64,000 nt of DNA from Cyanobacterium aponinum PCC 10605 (GTDB lineage Bacteria > Cyanobacteriota > Cyanobacteriia > Cyanobacteriales > Cyanobacteriaceae), in the NCBI RefSeq assembly GCF_000317675.1, contig NC_019776.1:2852001-2916000 (forward strand), read 5' to 3'. Each line of letters opens with the position of its first letter. The stretch's first letter is position 1. A model generated the notes under the pieces. It made no database searches. It saw only the letters and a program-made list of their open reading frames with translations, and was not told the DNA's origin. Positions 1 to 8,768 of this stretch are shown piece after piece. Both the position numbers and the translations under genes were made by a program.

Positions 1-1079
1 ATTATTCAATCCTTCTAATAATCCTGATGAATTTACCATTTTTAACCATGGTGTTATTAACCAAAATAAGACTAATGGCTCAATCATCATCATTATTTTC
101 TTTAAACTTGTTTTCCAACTATTTATTTGCTCTTTTTCTTCTATTTCCTCTTTCTTTTCTTCTTCTGAAAATAGTAATTCTCTCAATGGTTTTGTTTGTA
201 AACTTACCATGGTATAAACACTATTTATTAGTCCCCACCATTTCTCAATACTTTCTATTTTTGTTAGTCGATAATCTTTCCATCCTAATTCTTGTTTACA
301 TTGTCTAAATCCATATTCTACCCATGTCCTTTGACCATACAAATCTCCTAATCTTTTCTTCAAATTTCCCTGACAATTTGTCCTCACAAAACTTGTTGAA
401 TTTTTCGGTAAATTTTCTGTATCTGTGGTCATTTCCCAGTATGTTATTCTCCTTTTTTTTCCATAAATTATTTCTCTTATGTATCTTGTTTCTCTTTTTC
501 CATCCCTAAATGTCCTAGTAAATTTACACCATTTATTTGCTCTAACTCTTTCATTTGCTCCCATCCACACCCCATGATTCTTTCTAATCGATACCACATA
601 TTCCAGTTTTAACTCTTCTAATACTTCCAAAAAACTACTACTTTCACCATATAAGCTATCTGCTAACACTATTTCTATTTCTAATCCTAATTCCTTTAAT
701 TCTCTTACCATTTCTCCTGCTATTGCTGTCTTTGTTTTATATTTATCTCCTACTTTTAATCTTGACTTTGGTTTATATATTTTTGTCATTAATGGAAAGG
801 TTATATTCTGATAAACACCATAGACATTAACTGAAACTATTCCTTGATCTATTTTCCCCACATTTCCTAAATATTGTCGAGCAGTATAGTCTGTTTTATT
901 ACCTTTTTTTCTATCTCCTGTTTCATCTACTATGAGAATGATTTTTTTCCCCTGCAATATCTCTACTAATTTATTTAATCTTCTATTGATCCACTATTCT
1001 ATTGATCCACTAAAGGTATAGTGGGTTCTGGAGTTCGAGGCAAATGTTTACTAACTTGCTCTGCTACATCCATTATCAT
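1..1079 (-). pseudogene. IS701-family transposase remnant, truncated by window edge
   Basis: A DDE transposase of the IS701 type read on the minus strand. The frame from about 1000 down to the window edge encodes LIVDETGD (first catalytic Asp), then TDYTARQYLGN and VSVNVYGVYQ, then a second-Asp motif LADSLYGES and a Glu-containing WVEYGFRQCKQELGW. These are hallmarks of the family. The likely start is at 1079 (MIMDVAEQVSKHLPRTPEP), but that frame hits a stop after VDQ, and the catalytic part resumes in another frame at WINRRLNK. The normal stretch between these points is missing, so there is an internal deletion, and a 16-bp tandem duplication sits at the join. The 3' end lies outside the window. 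The family call rests on recalled motifs; the breakage is seen directly. Confidence 0.8.
981..1012. repeat. 16-bp perfect tandem duplication in the transposase
   Basis: TTCTATTGATCCACTA occurs twice in direct tandem. It lies exactly at the deletion join of the IS701-type remnant and adds stop codons there. Probably a repair scar. Confidence 0.9.
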
Positions 1080-1154
1080 CTAAGCCTCCCAAGTTCCATT
1101 TCTCTTTTTCTTCTATTATTTTATCTCGGAACATGACAAAAAAGGGATTATTTA

Positions 1155-1254
1155 GTTTCCAACTTTATTCTCTAGTTTCTAACTTTATTATTCGGTTTCC
1201 AACTTTGTTTAAAATTATATAACTTTATTTTTTAATATACGACTTTATTTTAAA
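1155..1254. repeat. Five tandem 20-bp degenerate repeats
   Basis: The core AACTTTAT or a one-base variant starts at 1161, 1181, 1201, 1221 and 1241, exactly 20 bp apart. The first three units share GTTTCYAACTTTRTT; the last two keep only ACTTTATT. The array lies between two transposase remnants. Exact two-helical-turn spacing suggests protein-binding sites, such as a transposon end or iterons, but no partner gene is visible. Confidence 0.75.
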
Positions 1255-1284
1255 CTGATAATTCCAAACAAAAACCCTGAAAAG

Positions 1285-2653
1285 CTATGCCATAGCTGAA
1301 ACCCCTAGAAAATCGTGCTGAAAATGCTCTTTAATTACATCAGGTAACTTAGTTGTTGATTCTATTTTTTTCATTATTTGCGTCAATGATAAACGACTTA
1401 AACTAGGCATAAACTGCATTGATAACAGTATTAAATACATTATTACTTTAATTAATAATCCTATATAAATTCCCTGTTTCCTTAATTTCATCTCCGCAAT
1501 TTTTAGTACCGATTTTAACATTTTCCAAAACTGTTCAATAATATTGTGTGCAGACCATATCCGCCATATTTCTACTCCTCTCAACGATATACTACTTAAA
1601 TCCATCAATAAATAACAACTACTATTACTTTTTTGAAAAAATAACAAATTTGGCTCTATCACTTTGAGTATGTAAATTATTAGTTAGGGTAGGCAAGAGG
1701 CAAGAGGCAATAGGCAATAGGGGATTATTAAATAATAATTTATAAACTTTTAGTTTTTGTTTTACTATAAACACTATTCAATAAAGGTTATGGAAGTTAT
1801 TTTCTGTTAATTTATCATAATCACTGTAGAAGAACCACAAATTTAACTCCCCAAAAGTCGGATTTGACAATTGTTTTCTCACACAAGGCACATCTATTCC
1901 CCATTGATTTTCTTGATAATCCACTCTTTTTTTCCATTCACTTCCTTTTCCTTTAAAATCTTCTCCTTCAAATACATAACTACTTTTCCCTGCCATAATA
2001 ATTTTGGTGAATCCTAGTTCATCTAATTGTTCTTTTAATTGTTTTGATACATCCCAAGAATCGAGAGTAATAGGATATTTACTAATATTGATATTTTCTT
2101 TGAGACATTCTTCTTTAATTTCCTTTAACATCGCAATTAAAACACTTGGTTTATCCGTATTTTTTCTTCCCTGTTTGGAGCAATATTTTAATCCAATGGG
2201 TATTGCTTTTCCATTGATTGTTAATATGATTCCTAATATATTTTGTCCATTTACTACTTTTTTCTAACGTCCACTATACCAAGTAAATGTACGGCGTAAC
2301 CTCTTTCCTACTCTGTCAATAACACTATCATCTACGGCAAGTGTTATCTTTGCCCTTGACTGTGTAGAATTACTCTTTTTTTCAATAATTTGTAACTGTT
2401 CTACTGCCACATTGACCATCAATAATTTTAAAACTTTTTGGAGCTTGTATAATGTCCATGAAGAAATTTCTGCATATATTTTTTGATGATTAACTCCTAA
2501 GAAATCTGCCAATTATTTAGGATTAAAACAGCCATAGGCATGACTGATTGCTAAAATCATAATAGCTTCAAATGCTTCAATTTTATGAGAGGGAAATAAT
2601 CTATTAAATCTGACAAAGAAAATCTGAATTATGCTAGATAGATGAAATTTCAT
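1285..2653 (-). pseudogene. DDE transposase (IS4-like), two stops and split by a MITE
   Basis: Reconstructed on the minus strand from an ATG at 2653 (MKFHLSSIIQIFF). The frame is broken by TAA at 2515-2513 (between NPK and LADFLG), by TAG at 2266-2264 (between WYSGR and KKVVNG), and by the 185-bp element at 1652-1836. Removing the element and one 8-bp duplication restores the frame perfectly across GELN and LLFFQKS, giving about 391 codons. Candidate DDE residues are in AVDDSVID, TLDSWD and NIIEQFW. The family is IS4-like by motif spacing, which I cannot confirm without a search. Three independent lesions make it non-functional. Confidence 0.8.
1652..1836. mobile_element. MITE copy 1 (185 bp), GGCTCT...AGAACC ends
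   Basis: A non-coding element inserted in the transposase pseudogene. It is flanked by an exact 8-bp target duplication ACAAATTT at 1644-1651 and 1837-1844. Nearly the whole sequence recurs at 56748-56935. GGYTCT/AGAACC tips with 8-bp duplications are typical of ISL3-family elements, so trans-mobilisation by an ISL3 transposase is a reasonable inference. Inside are GGCAAGA/GGCAATA heptamers. Confidence 0.88.
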
Positions 2654-2817
2654 GATTTAGGAAAAATATTTTGGGCATTTTCATTTAAGCATATGGTTTG
2701 ATTCTTAACACTGTTAGCTTTTCAGCCATTTTCAGAATTGTCAGAGTAAGTTATCGTAATTAAGCGTAGAAAAGCCATCAGTTTTTCATAATAGTAACTT
2801 TTATTTCAATAGTAATT

Positions 2818-2834
2818 GGTGGGCAATGCCCACC
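2818..2834 (-). terminator. Hairpin downstream of hemF
   Basis: Perfect inverted repeat GGTGGGCA-A-TGCCCACC, 44 bp past the hemF stop. There is no strong T-run on the minus strand, so it may terminate weakly or be a dispersed palindrome. Confidence 0.45.
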
Positions 2835-2877
2835 CTAAAAAATTTATATGGCTGTAACCATAGACTTAGGTTTTGTT

Positions 2878-3897
2878 TTATTCTGCCCAATTTTGAGGTT
2901 TTAAGAAGACTTCATATAGTTGGGCTTCGGGAGTGTTAGGTTCGGGTTTGTAGTTATATTCCCAACGCACAAGGGGAGGTAATGACATCAAAATCGATTC
3001 TGTTCTACCATTGGTTTGTAAACCGAAAATTGTGCCTCTATCGTAAACCAAGTTAAATTCTACATATCTACCTCGGCGGTATAGTTGGAAATGACGCTCT
3101 CTTTCTCCATATTCGGTGTCACGACGTTTTTCCGCAATGGGTACATAAGCTGGTAAAAATGTTCTACCACAATCTTGCACAAAAGCAAAAATTTCTTCCC
3201 AACTACGTTGAGGTTGAGGAGGTAATTGATTACTATAGGTAGCGGCGGCTTTATCGGGATGAGGACCTCTGTATAGCGGATCTGTTCCATCTTGGTAGTC
3301 GAAAAAGAGTCCTCCAACTCCTCTGGTTTCGTTGCGGTGTTTTAAGAAAAAGTATTCGTCGCACCAACGTTTAAACACGGGATAATATTCGGGATGATGT
3401 TGATCACAGGTTTTTTTGAAGGTAGAATGAAAATGCTTGGCATCCTCAGCAAAAGGGTAATAGGGTGTTAAATCCGCACCACCACCAAACCACCACACTG
3501 GACCGGCTTCAAAGTAACGATAGTTCAAATGCACTGTAGGGATATAGGGATTTTTGGGGTGTAGCACCATAGATGTACCTGTAGCATAGAAAGAATGACC
3601 TTCTGCTTCAGGACGTTGTTTTAAAATACTAGGAGGTAAATGATTACCCCAAACCTCAGAAAAATTAACTCCGCCTTGCTCAAACACATCTCCATCAGTC
3701 ATTACACGGGATCTTCCTCCCCCTCCTTCCTCTCTTTCCCAACTATCTTCTTTAAACTTACCTTTGCCGTCTAGGGCTTCTAATCCTGCACAGATTTCCT
3801 CTTGTATAGTTTTCATAAATTCACTTACCCTTGCTTTGGCATTTTCTGGGGGTAAAGTGGGAACAATTTTTTCCGAATTAGTCTCAACTTTTGCCAT
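2878..3897 (-). CDS. hemF: Oxygen-dependent coproporphyrinogen III oxidase
   Basis: Catalyses oxidative decarboxylation of coproporphyrinogen III to protoporphyrinogen IX in cytosolic heme and chlorophyll synthesis, using O2 and no metal. The 339-residue length suits the family. Recognisable blocks in order are GGGGRSRVM, then [10 protein letters not shown] and [14 protein letters not shown] with the family's conserved His and Asp residues, then [25 protein letters not shown] and LPPLVRWEY near the C-terminus. The start [10 protein letters not shown] at 3897 fits. It is transcribed divergently from the ABC ATPase at 3995. chlM lies in the same window at 62247, but there is no operon link. Confidence 0.97.
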   Translation of the reverse strand: MAKVETNSEKIVPTLPPENAKARVSEFMKTIQEEICAGLEALDGKGKFKEDSWEREEGGGGRSRVMTDGDVFEQGGVNFSEVWGNHLPPSILKQRPEAEGHSFYATGTSMVLHPKNPYIPTVHLNYRYFEAGPVWWFGGGADLTPYYPFAEDAKHFHSTFKKTCDQHHPEYYPVFKRWCDEYFFLKHRNETRGVGGLFFDYQDGTDPLYRGPHPDKAAATYSNQLPPQPQRSWEEIFAFVQDCGRTFLPAYVPIAEKRRDTEYGERERHFQLYRRGRYVEFNLVYDRGTIFGLQTNGRTESILMSLPPLVRWEYNYKPEPNTPEAQLYEVFLKPQNWAE

Positions 3898-3994
3898 GAT
3901 GGAATTGTTAATAAATAATTAAAATAACTTACAATCTTTCAATCTAAACCCTCTGATACCCATTAGACTAGGATTATTTCCAGATCTTAATATT

Positions 3995-4957
3995 ATGCAA
4001 CAGATAATTGCTCCTGAATCAGCTATTACAACCCTTGGCTTAACGAAAAGATTTGATAAACATATTGCCGTTAACGATGTGGATTTACAAATAAAGAAAG
4101 GGGATGTTTATGGTTTAATAGGTCCAAATGGTGCGGGAAAAACCACTTTAATTCGAATGTTAGCGGCGGCGGAAACTCCCACTAAGGGAGAAATTTATCT
4201 CTATGGCGATCGCCTCTTAACGGACAATAGTAATTCCCATTTGAAAAAATATTTGGGCTACCTTCCCGATGATTTTCCTCTCTACGATGATTTAACGGTG
4301 ATTGATTACCTCGAATATTTTGGGCGATTGTACAATATACCTGCTTCAGAAAGATACCGCCGTTTATCGGATGTATTGGAATTAGTACAGTTAGAATATA
4401 AACGCAATGCCGAAATTGCTACTCTTTCAAGGGGCATGAAACAACGCTTAAGCCTTGCTAGAACTATTATTCATCAACCTGTAGTGTTATTGTTGGATGA
4501 GCCTGTATCTGGACTAGATCCCATTGCACGGATGGAATTTCGGGAAACCATTAAACAACTACAACAGGCAGGAATGACGATTTTAATATCATCTCACGTT
4601 TTATCAGACTTAGCGGAATTATGTACATCGGTGGGAATAATGGAATTAGGTTTTTTAGTGGAAAGTACCTCTTTAGCTCAATTGTATGAGCGTTTGAGCC
4701 GTCAATTAATCCTGATTACCATTTTAGAAGGAGAAGATAAACTCATCGGGGAATTAAGAAATTGCCCTTCCGTCAGAGCATGGGAAAAACTAGCGGATGG
4801 ACAACGGTATAAACTAGAATTTACAGGCAATCAGAAAGATAGTGCCTTACTTTTAAAAAATTTGATTATAGCAGGAGTTGCGATCGCAGATTTCCATTGT
4901 GAGAAAGAAGATTTAGAAACAATTTTCCTCAAACTTGGACATAAACAAGTATCTTAA
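3995..4957 (+). CDS. ABC transporter ATP-binding protein (CcmA/NatA type)
   Basis: Cytosolic ATPase subunit of an ABC transporter, probably an ABC-2-type exporter. Walker A GPNGAGKTT is at about residues 43-51, the signature LSRGMKQR at about 143-150, Walker B VVLLLDEPVSGLDP follows, and the switch His is in ISSHVLSDL. The roughly 100-residue C-terminal extension is common in CcmA/NatA-like subunits. No permease gene is adjacent, so the substrate cannot be inferred and the partner must be encoded elsewhere. Divergent from hemF with a 97-bp spacer; the next gene starts 48 bp downstream on the same strand. Confidence 0.9.
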   Translation: MQQIIAPESAITTLGLTKRFDKHIAVNDVDLQIKKGDVYGLIGPNGAGKTTLIRMLAAAETPTKGEIYLYGDRLLTDNSNSHLKKYLGYLPDDFPLYDDLTVIDYLEYFGRLYNIPASERYRRLSDVLELVQLEYKRNAEIATLSRGMKQRLSLARTIIHQPVVLLLDEPVSGLDPIARMEFRETIKQLQQAGMTILISSHVLSDLAELCTSVGIMELGFLVESTSLAQLYERLSRQLILITILEGEDKLIGELRNCPSVRAWEKLADGQRYKLEFTGNQKDSALLLKNLIIAGVAIADFHCEKEDLETIFLKLGHKQVS

Positions 4958-5005
4958 TCAAGAAGATAAAATGAAGTGTAGTAGTGTTAAATCAACCAAC
5001 AAATT

Positions 5006-5632
5006 ATGACAACCACCGCCGATGATATTTGGAGGATTTTAGCAGAATTAGCAGAAGCTCAAAAAAAAACCAAGCAACTTAGCCAAGAAACCGAACGCAA
5101 ATTCCAGCGACTTAGCCAAGAAAGCGAACAACGTTTCCAAGAAAGCGATCGTAAATTCCAGCAACTCATCCAAGAAACCAACAGACAAATTAGTGCTGTA
5201 AATAAGCAAATTAGCACCCTTGGTGGTAAATGGGGGCGTTTTGTGGAAAATATGGTTGCACCAGCCTGTGAAACTATCTTCTTGAGTCGAGGAATTGATG
5301 TTCATCAAGTTAGTCAAAGAGTTAGAAAACGTATTAATAGTGATACCTTAGAAATAGATGTTTTAGTCACAAATCAAGACTCAGTGTTAGTGATAGAAGT
5401 GAAAAGCAGTTTAGGAGTGGAAGATGTAAAAGATTTAATGGCAGATTTAAAGAGATTTCGCCTGTTTTTCCCTGAATATAATCAAAAAAAATTATATGGT
5501 GCAGTAGCAGGAATCGAAATCGAAGAAGGAGCAGATAAATACGCTGATAGACAAGGTTTATTTGTACTATCACAAAAAGGAGAAACTGTGGGTATTCTCA
5601 ATCCCCCTGAATTTGAAGCAAAAGCATGGTAA
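5006..5632 (+). CDS. Coiled-coil plus PD-(D/E)XK nuclease-like protein (DUF3782-like)
   Basis: Residues 15-70 form an imperfect heptad repeat (RLSQESEQRFQESDRKFQQL), predicting a coiled coil. After GGKWGRFVENMV comes a compact alpha/beta domain with LEIDVLV and VLVIEVKSSL, which match the Asp and E-x-K pattern of PD-(D/E)XK nucleases. This architecture is common as repeated paralogues in cyanobacteria. The biological role is unknown, and the nuclease assignment is inference from the motif. It follows the ABC ATPase by 48 bp but probably has its own function. Confidence 0.75.
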   Translation: MTTTADDIWRILAELAEAQKKTKQLSQETERKFQRLSQESEQRFQESDRKFQQLIQETNRQISAVNKQISTLGGKWGRFVENMVAPACETIFLSRGIDVHQVSQRVRKRINSDTLEIDVLVTNQDSVLVIEVKSSLGVEDVKDLMADLKRFRLFFPEYNQKKLYGAVAGIEIEEGADKYADRQGLFVLSQKGETVGILNPPEFEAKAW

Positions 5633-5670
5633 TTCTTCATTGCATTCTAACTCCGAACTCCGAACTCTAG

Positions 5671-6429
5671 CTATACGGGTATTGGTTCGCCAGTTTCAGG
5701 ACACAATTTATAACTTCCTTTCTCTAAACCATGTTTAACAGCCACCCTTTCATCAAACACGAAACATTCTCCTTCCCAGAGACTTTCTTCAGGGGGAATT
5801 TCTTGTAAATATTTAAGGATTCCTCCTTGTAGATGATAAACTTCTTTAAAACCTTTACTTAACATTAACGCCGTCACTTTTTCGCAACGAATTCCCCCAG
5901 TGCAAAACATCGCCACTTTTTGATCTTTTTCCGGGTTTAAATGTTCTTCAATATATTTATTTAATTCTGTAAAAGAGTCAATATGGGGATTTTCTGCCCC
6001 TTTAAAAGTGCCGATTTGAACTTCATATTCATTACGGGTATCCACTAATTTTACATCGGGTTGAGAAATTAAATTATTCCAATCTTTAGGTTTAATATAA
6101 GTTCCCACTTGTTTATTGGGATCAGCGTCAGGAATACCAAAAGTAATGATTTCTTTTTTTATTTTGACTTTCATCCTAGCAAAAGGCATTATTTCTACAT
6201 CAGAATATTTTATTTCCCACTCATCACAATTAAGTTTTTTTTGGATCTTTTCAATAACTTCTTTTAATGGCTCTTTTTCTCCAACAATATTGGCATTAAT
6301 TCCTTCCTTGGCGATTAAAATAGTTCCTTTTATTTCTCCTTCTTGACACCACTGCAAAAATTCGGCCTGTAAATCTTCTAAGTTTTCTAAAGGCAAAAAA
6401 CGATAAAATGAGGCAAATATGAGATTCAT
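5671..6429 (-). CDS. trhO: tRNA uridine(34) hydroxylase (rhodanese-domain, TrhO/YceA)
   Basis: TrhO proteins hydroxylate U34 of tRNAs to 5-hydroxyuridine. The N-terminal acylphosphatase-like half (residues 1-95, with GTILIAKEGIN) is followed by a rhodanese domain with VKLVDTRNEYE and the active-site loop CTGGIRC (Cys176). At 252 residues it is shorter than proteobacterial homologues of about 300 or more, having a short tail after the CPETGEP segment. It converges with the coiled-coil gene at 5006-5632, and an AACTCCG heptamer tract (5648-5668) lies between them. Confidence 0.92.
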   Translation of the reverse strand: MNLIFASFYRFLPLENLEDLQAEFLQWCQEGEIKGTILIAKEGINANIVGEKEPLKEVIEKIQKKLNCDEWEIKYSDVEIMPFARMKVKIKKEIITFGIPDADPNKQVGTYIKPKDWNNLISQPDVKLVDTRNEYEVQIGTFKGAENPHIDSFTELNKYIEEHLNPEKDQKVAMFCTGGIRCEKVTALMLSKGFKEVYHLQGGILKYLQEIPPEESLWEGECFVFDERVAVKHGLEKGSYKLCPETGEPIPV

Positions 6430-6550
6430 AGAAAGTATGTTTTTTATCTAATACTCTTAAACGTCCGTTTTCTATCTTAACTCTTACCAGTCTTTCGATA
6501 CAATTGATTATTAAGTTAAATTATTATTATCGCAATTAATTCTAAATTAT

Positions 6551-7006
6551 ATGACAAGTTTAAATGTTGGCGATCGCGCTCCTGATTTTACTTTACCCTC
6601 TGCGGAGGGTAAAAACGTTAGTTTGAGCGATTTTCTGGGGAAAAAATCCGTGGTTATCTATTTTTATCCTAAAGATGACACTCCGGGTTGTACCATAGAA
6701 TCTTGCACCTTTAGAGATAGCTATGAAGAATTTAAAGAAGCGGGTGCAGAAGTAATCGGCATTAGTAGTGACTCCCCTCAATCTCATCAACAATTTGCCA
6801 GTAAATATCAATTACCCTTTATTTTACTCAGTGATAGTCAGGGAAAAGTAAGAAAACTTTTTGATGTGCCAAATGTGTTATTTTTATTACCCGGTAGAGT
6901 CACCTACGTCATTGATAAAGAAGGAATTGTCAGACATATCTTTAATTCAATGATGGATTTTAAAGCCCATGTGGATGAAGCCTTAAAAACGATAAAATCT
7001 CTTTAA
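6551..7006 (+). CDS. prxQ: Peroxiredoxin Q (thioredoxin-dependent, BCP family)
   Basis: Reduces hydrogen peroxide and alkyl hydroperoxides using thioredoxin. The 151 residues match the family length. Residues 39-55 read [17 protein letters not shown], with peroxidatic Cys47 and resolving Cys52 five positions apart, the atypical 2-Cys PrxQ signature. [10 protein letters not shown] and the C-terminal [15 protein letters not shown] fit. No signal peptide is seen. A HIP1 site lies inside the 5' coding region. It is preceded divergently by trhO. Confidence 0.95.
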   Translation: MTSLNVGDRAPDFTLPSAEGKNVSLSDFLGKKSVVIYFYPKDDTPGCTIESCTFRDSYEEFKEAGAEVIGISSDSPQSHQQFASKYQLPFILLSDSQGKVRKLFDVPNVLFLLPGRVTYVIDKEGIVRHIFNSMMDFKAHVDEALKTIKSL

Positions 7007-7023
7007 ATGAGGTAAGGGGCAAA

Positions 7024-7124
7024 GGGCAAACCCCCCTTTAGCCGCCCTCGAGAGGGGGAGGGCAAAGGTAAATAGTTGATAATTAATAACTTCTAACTCT
7101 TGTACAGGCGAATGGCCATTCGCC
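7024..7124. repeat. Composite dispersed repeat downstream of prxQ
   Basis: Contains a GGGCAAACCCCCCTTT...CTCGAG block (7024-7070; also at 34062 and 57511) and then the palindrome GGCGAATGGCCATTCGCC (7107-7124), which recurs three more times in the window. No coding potential. Confidence 0.8.
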
Positions 7125-7197
7125 CCGAACTAACTCTTAACTCTTAAACCTCTTCTCTCTCGCTCTCATCAATCTAACGATTACCCAAATTTTTTTC

Positions 7198-8493
7198 ATG
7201 AATGGAAATACAGCAATTTTTTATGATGTTGAGAACCTTTTGAAAGGCTATAATATGCCCAAGAATTATATTAATAGCATCTCCTTAAAAAATATATTTA
7301 AAGAAGTAGAAAAAATTCCTAAAGTTAAGAGAATTTTAGTGCAAAAAGCCTATGCTAATTGGAGTGATTCTCGTTTGTCGGTGATGAAAAGAGAAATTAA
7401 TGAATTAGGTATTGAGCCTGTACAAATATTTGGTTTTTCCTACTATCAAAAAAAGAATGCCGCTGATATACAGTTAGCCGTAGATGCGATCGATTTAGCT
7501 TATGTGAGAAATAATATTGATATATTTGTGATTGTTTCTGGAGACGGTGGTTTCTCTGCTGTTGCAAGAAAGTTACACGAATACGGGAAGTATGTTATTG
7601 CCTGTGGTTATAAATCATCAACTAATCAAGTATTAGAATCAATGTGTGACTATTTTATCGGTATAGATGACCCAGAAGAAGAAAATGAAAATATTACAGA
7701 AGAGAAAAAAGAGGTAGAGCAAAATTTAAAAATTACTAACCCTTTAGTGTTAAAAATGTCTCAATCTTTGGAAAGGTTATCTAGTAATAATAGAGAGGAA
7801 ATTATTAAGAAATCGCAAATTATTTTAAATTGGTTTACTCAGGATAAAGAAGCAGTTAGAGAATTATCTCACTCTGGAATACATTTATCAGTGATAAAAG
7901 AGGCATTTAAGTATGGAATAGAAGATTTTGATCCTCATAAAATTGGTTTACCTAAATTCATTCAGTTTTTACAATATATCTGTAAGGATACTGATTTAAA
8001 AATTGTTACTTCCGATAAGTTTCAAACTAAATTAGCCCTTAAAAATACTATTCTTGAAAACTTTGAACCTTTACCCTATTTAGATGATAATTTTTTACAC
8101 TCTTCAGAAAACTATCAATCAATTTTAGCTATTGGTAATCCTCGGATTAAGATTATTGATTCAGAAGATTTTTTAAAGATTACTTCTGCTGTTGCCTGTT
8201 TAACGGATGAATATACCTTAGATATTCTATTGGAAAATATTAATAATATTTATCCAGATATTGAAAGTGAAAATATAAATAATTGTTTACTCTCCCTAAT
8301 TAATTTAGATATTTTTGCCATCACTAATTCTCATAAACATATTTCTGAAAAGGTTTTTAGGTTGAAATTGGAGTTTCAAGAACATAAAGCTATCATTAAA
8401 AAATTTAAAGAATCTATTTTTAATAAGTTATCATCATTTTGGGGGAAAGATTTAAAAGAAAATATTATTGAGCAAATTATTTTAGATTTTTAA
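7198..8493 (+). CDS. NYN-domain (PIN-like) protein, LabA-type N-terminus
   Basis: The N-terminal 150 residues form a NYN/PIN-like nuclease fold. AIFYDVENLL has Asp10, KKNAADIQLAVDAIDL has Asp90 and Asp96, and IVSGDGGFS has Asp116, so the acidic metal-binding pocket is intact. Such domains are predicted or shown RNases in other families. The remaining 280 residues are lysine- and asparagine-rich with no domain I recognise; part may be a winged-helix or OST-HTH-like tail. A small membrane protein starts 6 bp downstream and is likely co-transcribed. The biological target is unknown. Confidence 0.75.
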   Translation: MNGNTAIFYDVENLLKGYNMPKNYINSISLKNIFKEVEKIPKVKRILVQKAYANWSDSRLSVMKREINELGIEPVQIFGFSYYQKKNAADIQLAVDAIDLAYVRNNIDIFVIVSGDGGFSAVARKLHEYGKYVIACGYKSSTNQVLESMCDYFIGIDDPEEENENITEEKKEVEQNLKITNPLVLKMSQSLERLSSNNREEIIKKSQIILNWFTQDKEAVRELSHSGIHLSVIKEAFKYGIEDFDPHKIGLPKFIQFLQYICKDTDLKIVTSDKFQTKLALKNTILENFEPLPYLDDNFLHSSENYQSILAIGNPRIKIIDSEDFLKITSAVACLTDEYTLDILLENINNIYPDIESENINNCLLSLINLDIFAITNSHKHISEKVFRLKLEFQEHKAIIKKFKESIFNKLSSFWGKDLKENIIEQIILDF

Positions 8494-8499
8494 AATACA

Positions 8500-8697
8500 A
8501 TGTTTTTTGGAAAAATATTTATTGTTTTTAGTCTATTAATAACTTTTTTATTTTTATTAATTTTGTTGGCTTTATTTGGTTTTATTGATGGTAGTTATAT
8601 CAATCATCAAGGCTTGGGTTGGGAACAAACGGGAAAACCTATTTTATTTTTTATATTTATTTGTTTTTTATTGTTATTATTATTTTTCTATGTATAA
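8500..8697 (+). CDS. Small two-helix membrane protein
   Basis: 65 residues with a hydrophobic segment at about 5-29 and a second at about 46-64, joined by a short polar loop (IDGSYINHQGLGWEQTGKP). It begins 6 bp after the NYN-domain gene, so co-expression is likely. I do not recognise a family. The very hydrophobic, TTT/TTA-rich composition also occurs in chance AT-rich frames; its clean spacing is the main support. Confidence 0.5.
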   Translation: MFFGKIFIVFSLLITFLFLLILLALFGFIDGSYINHQGLGWEQTGKPILFFIFICFLLLLLFFYV

Positions 8698-8768
8698 AAA
8701 ATATTAAATACCCTGTAAAAAATAAGAGCAAGTCTTAGTATTTTTCATGATTCTAACTATATCTTTTC

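Noticed and set aside
27-509. Two plus-strand open frames rich in Leu/Phe
   Set aside because: They are antisense to the IS701-type transposase, whose DDE motifs are clear on the minus strand.
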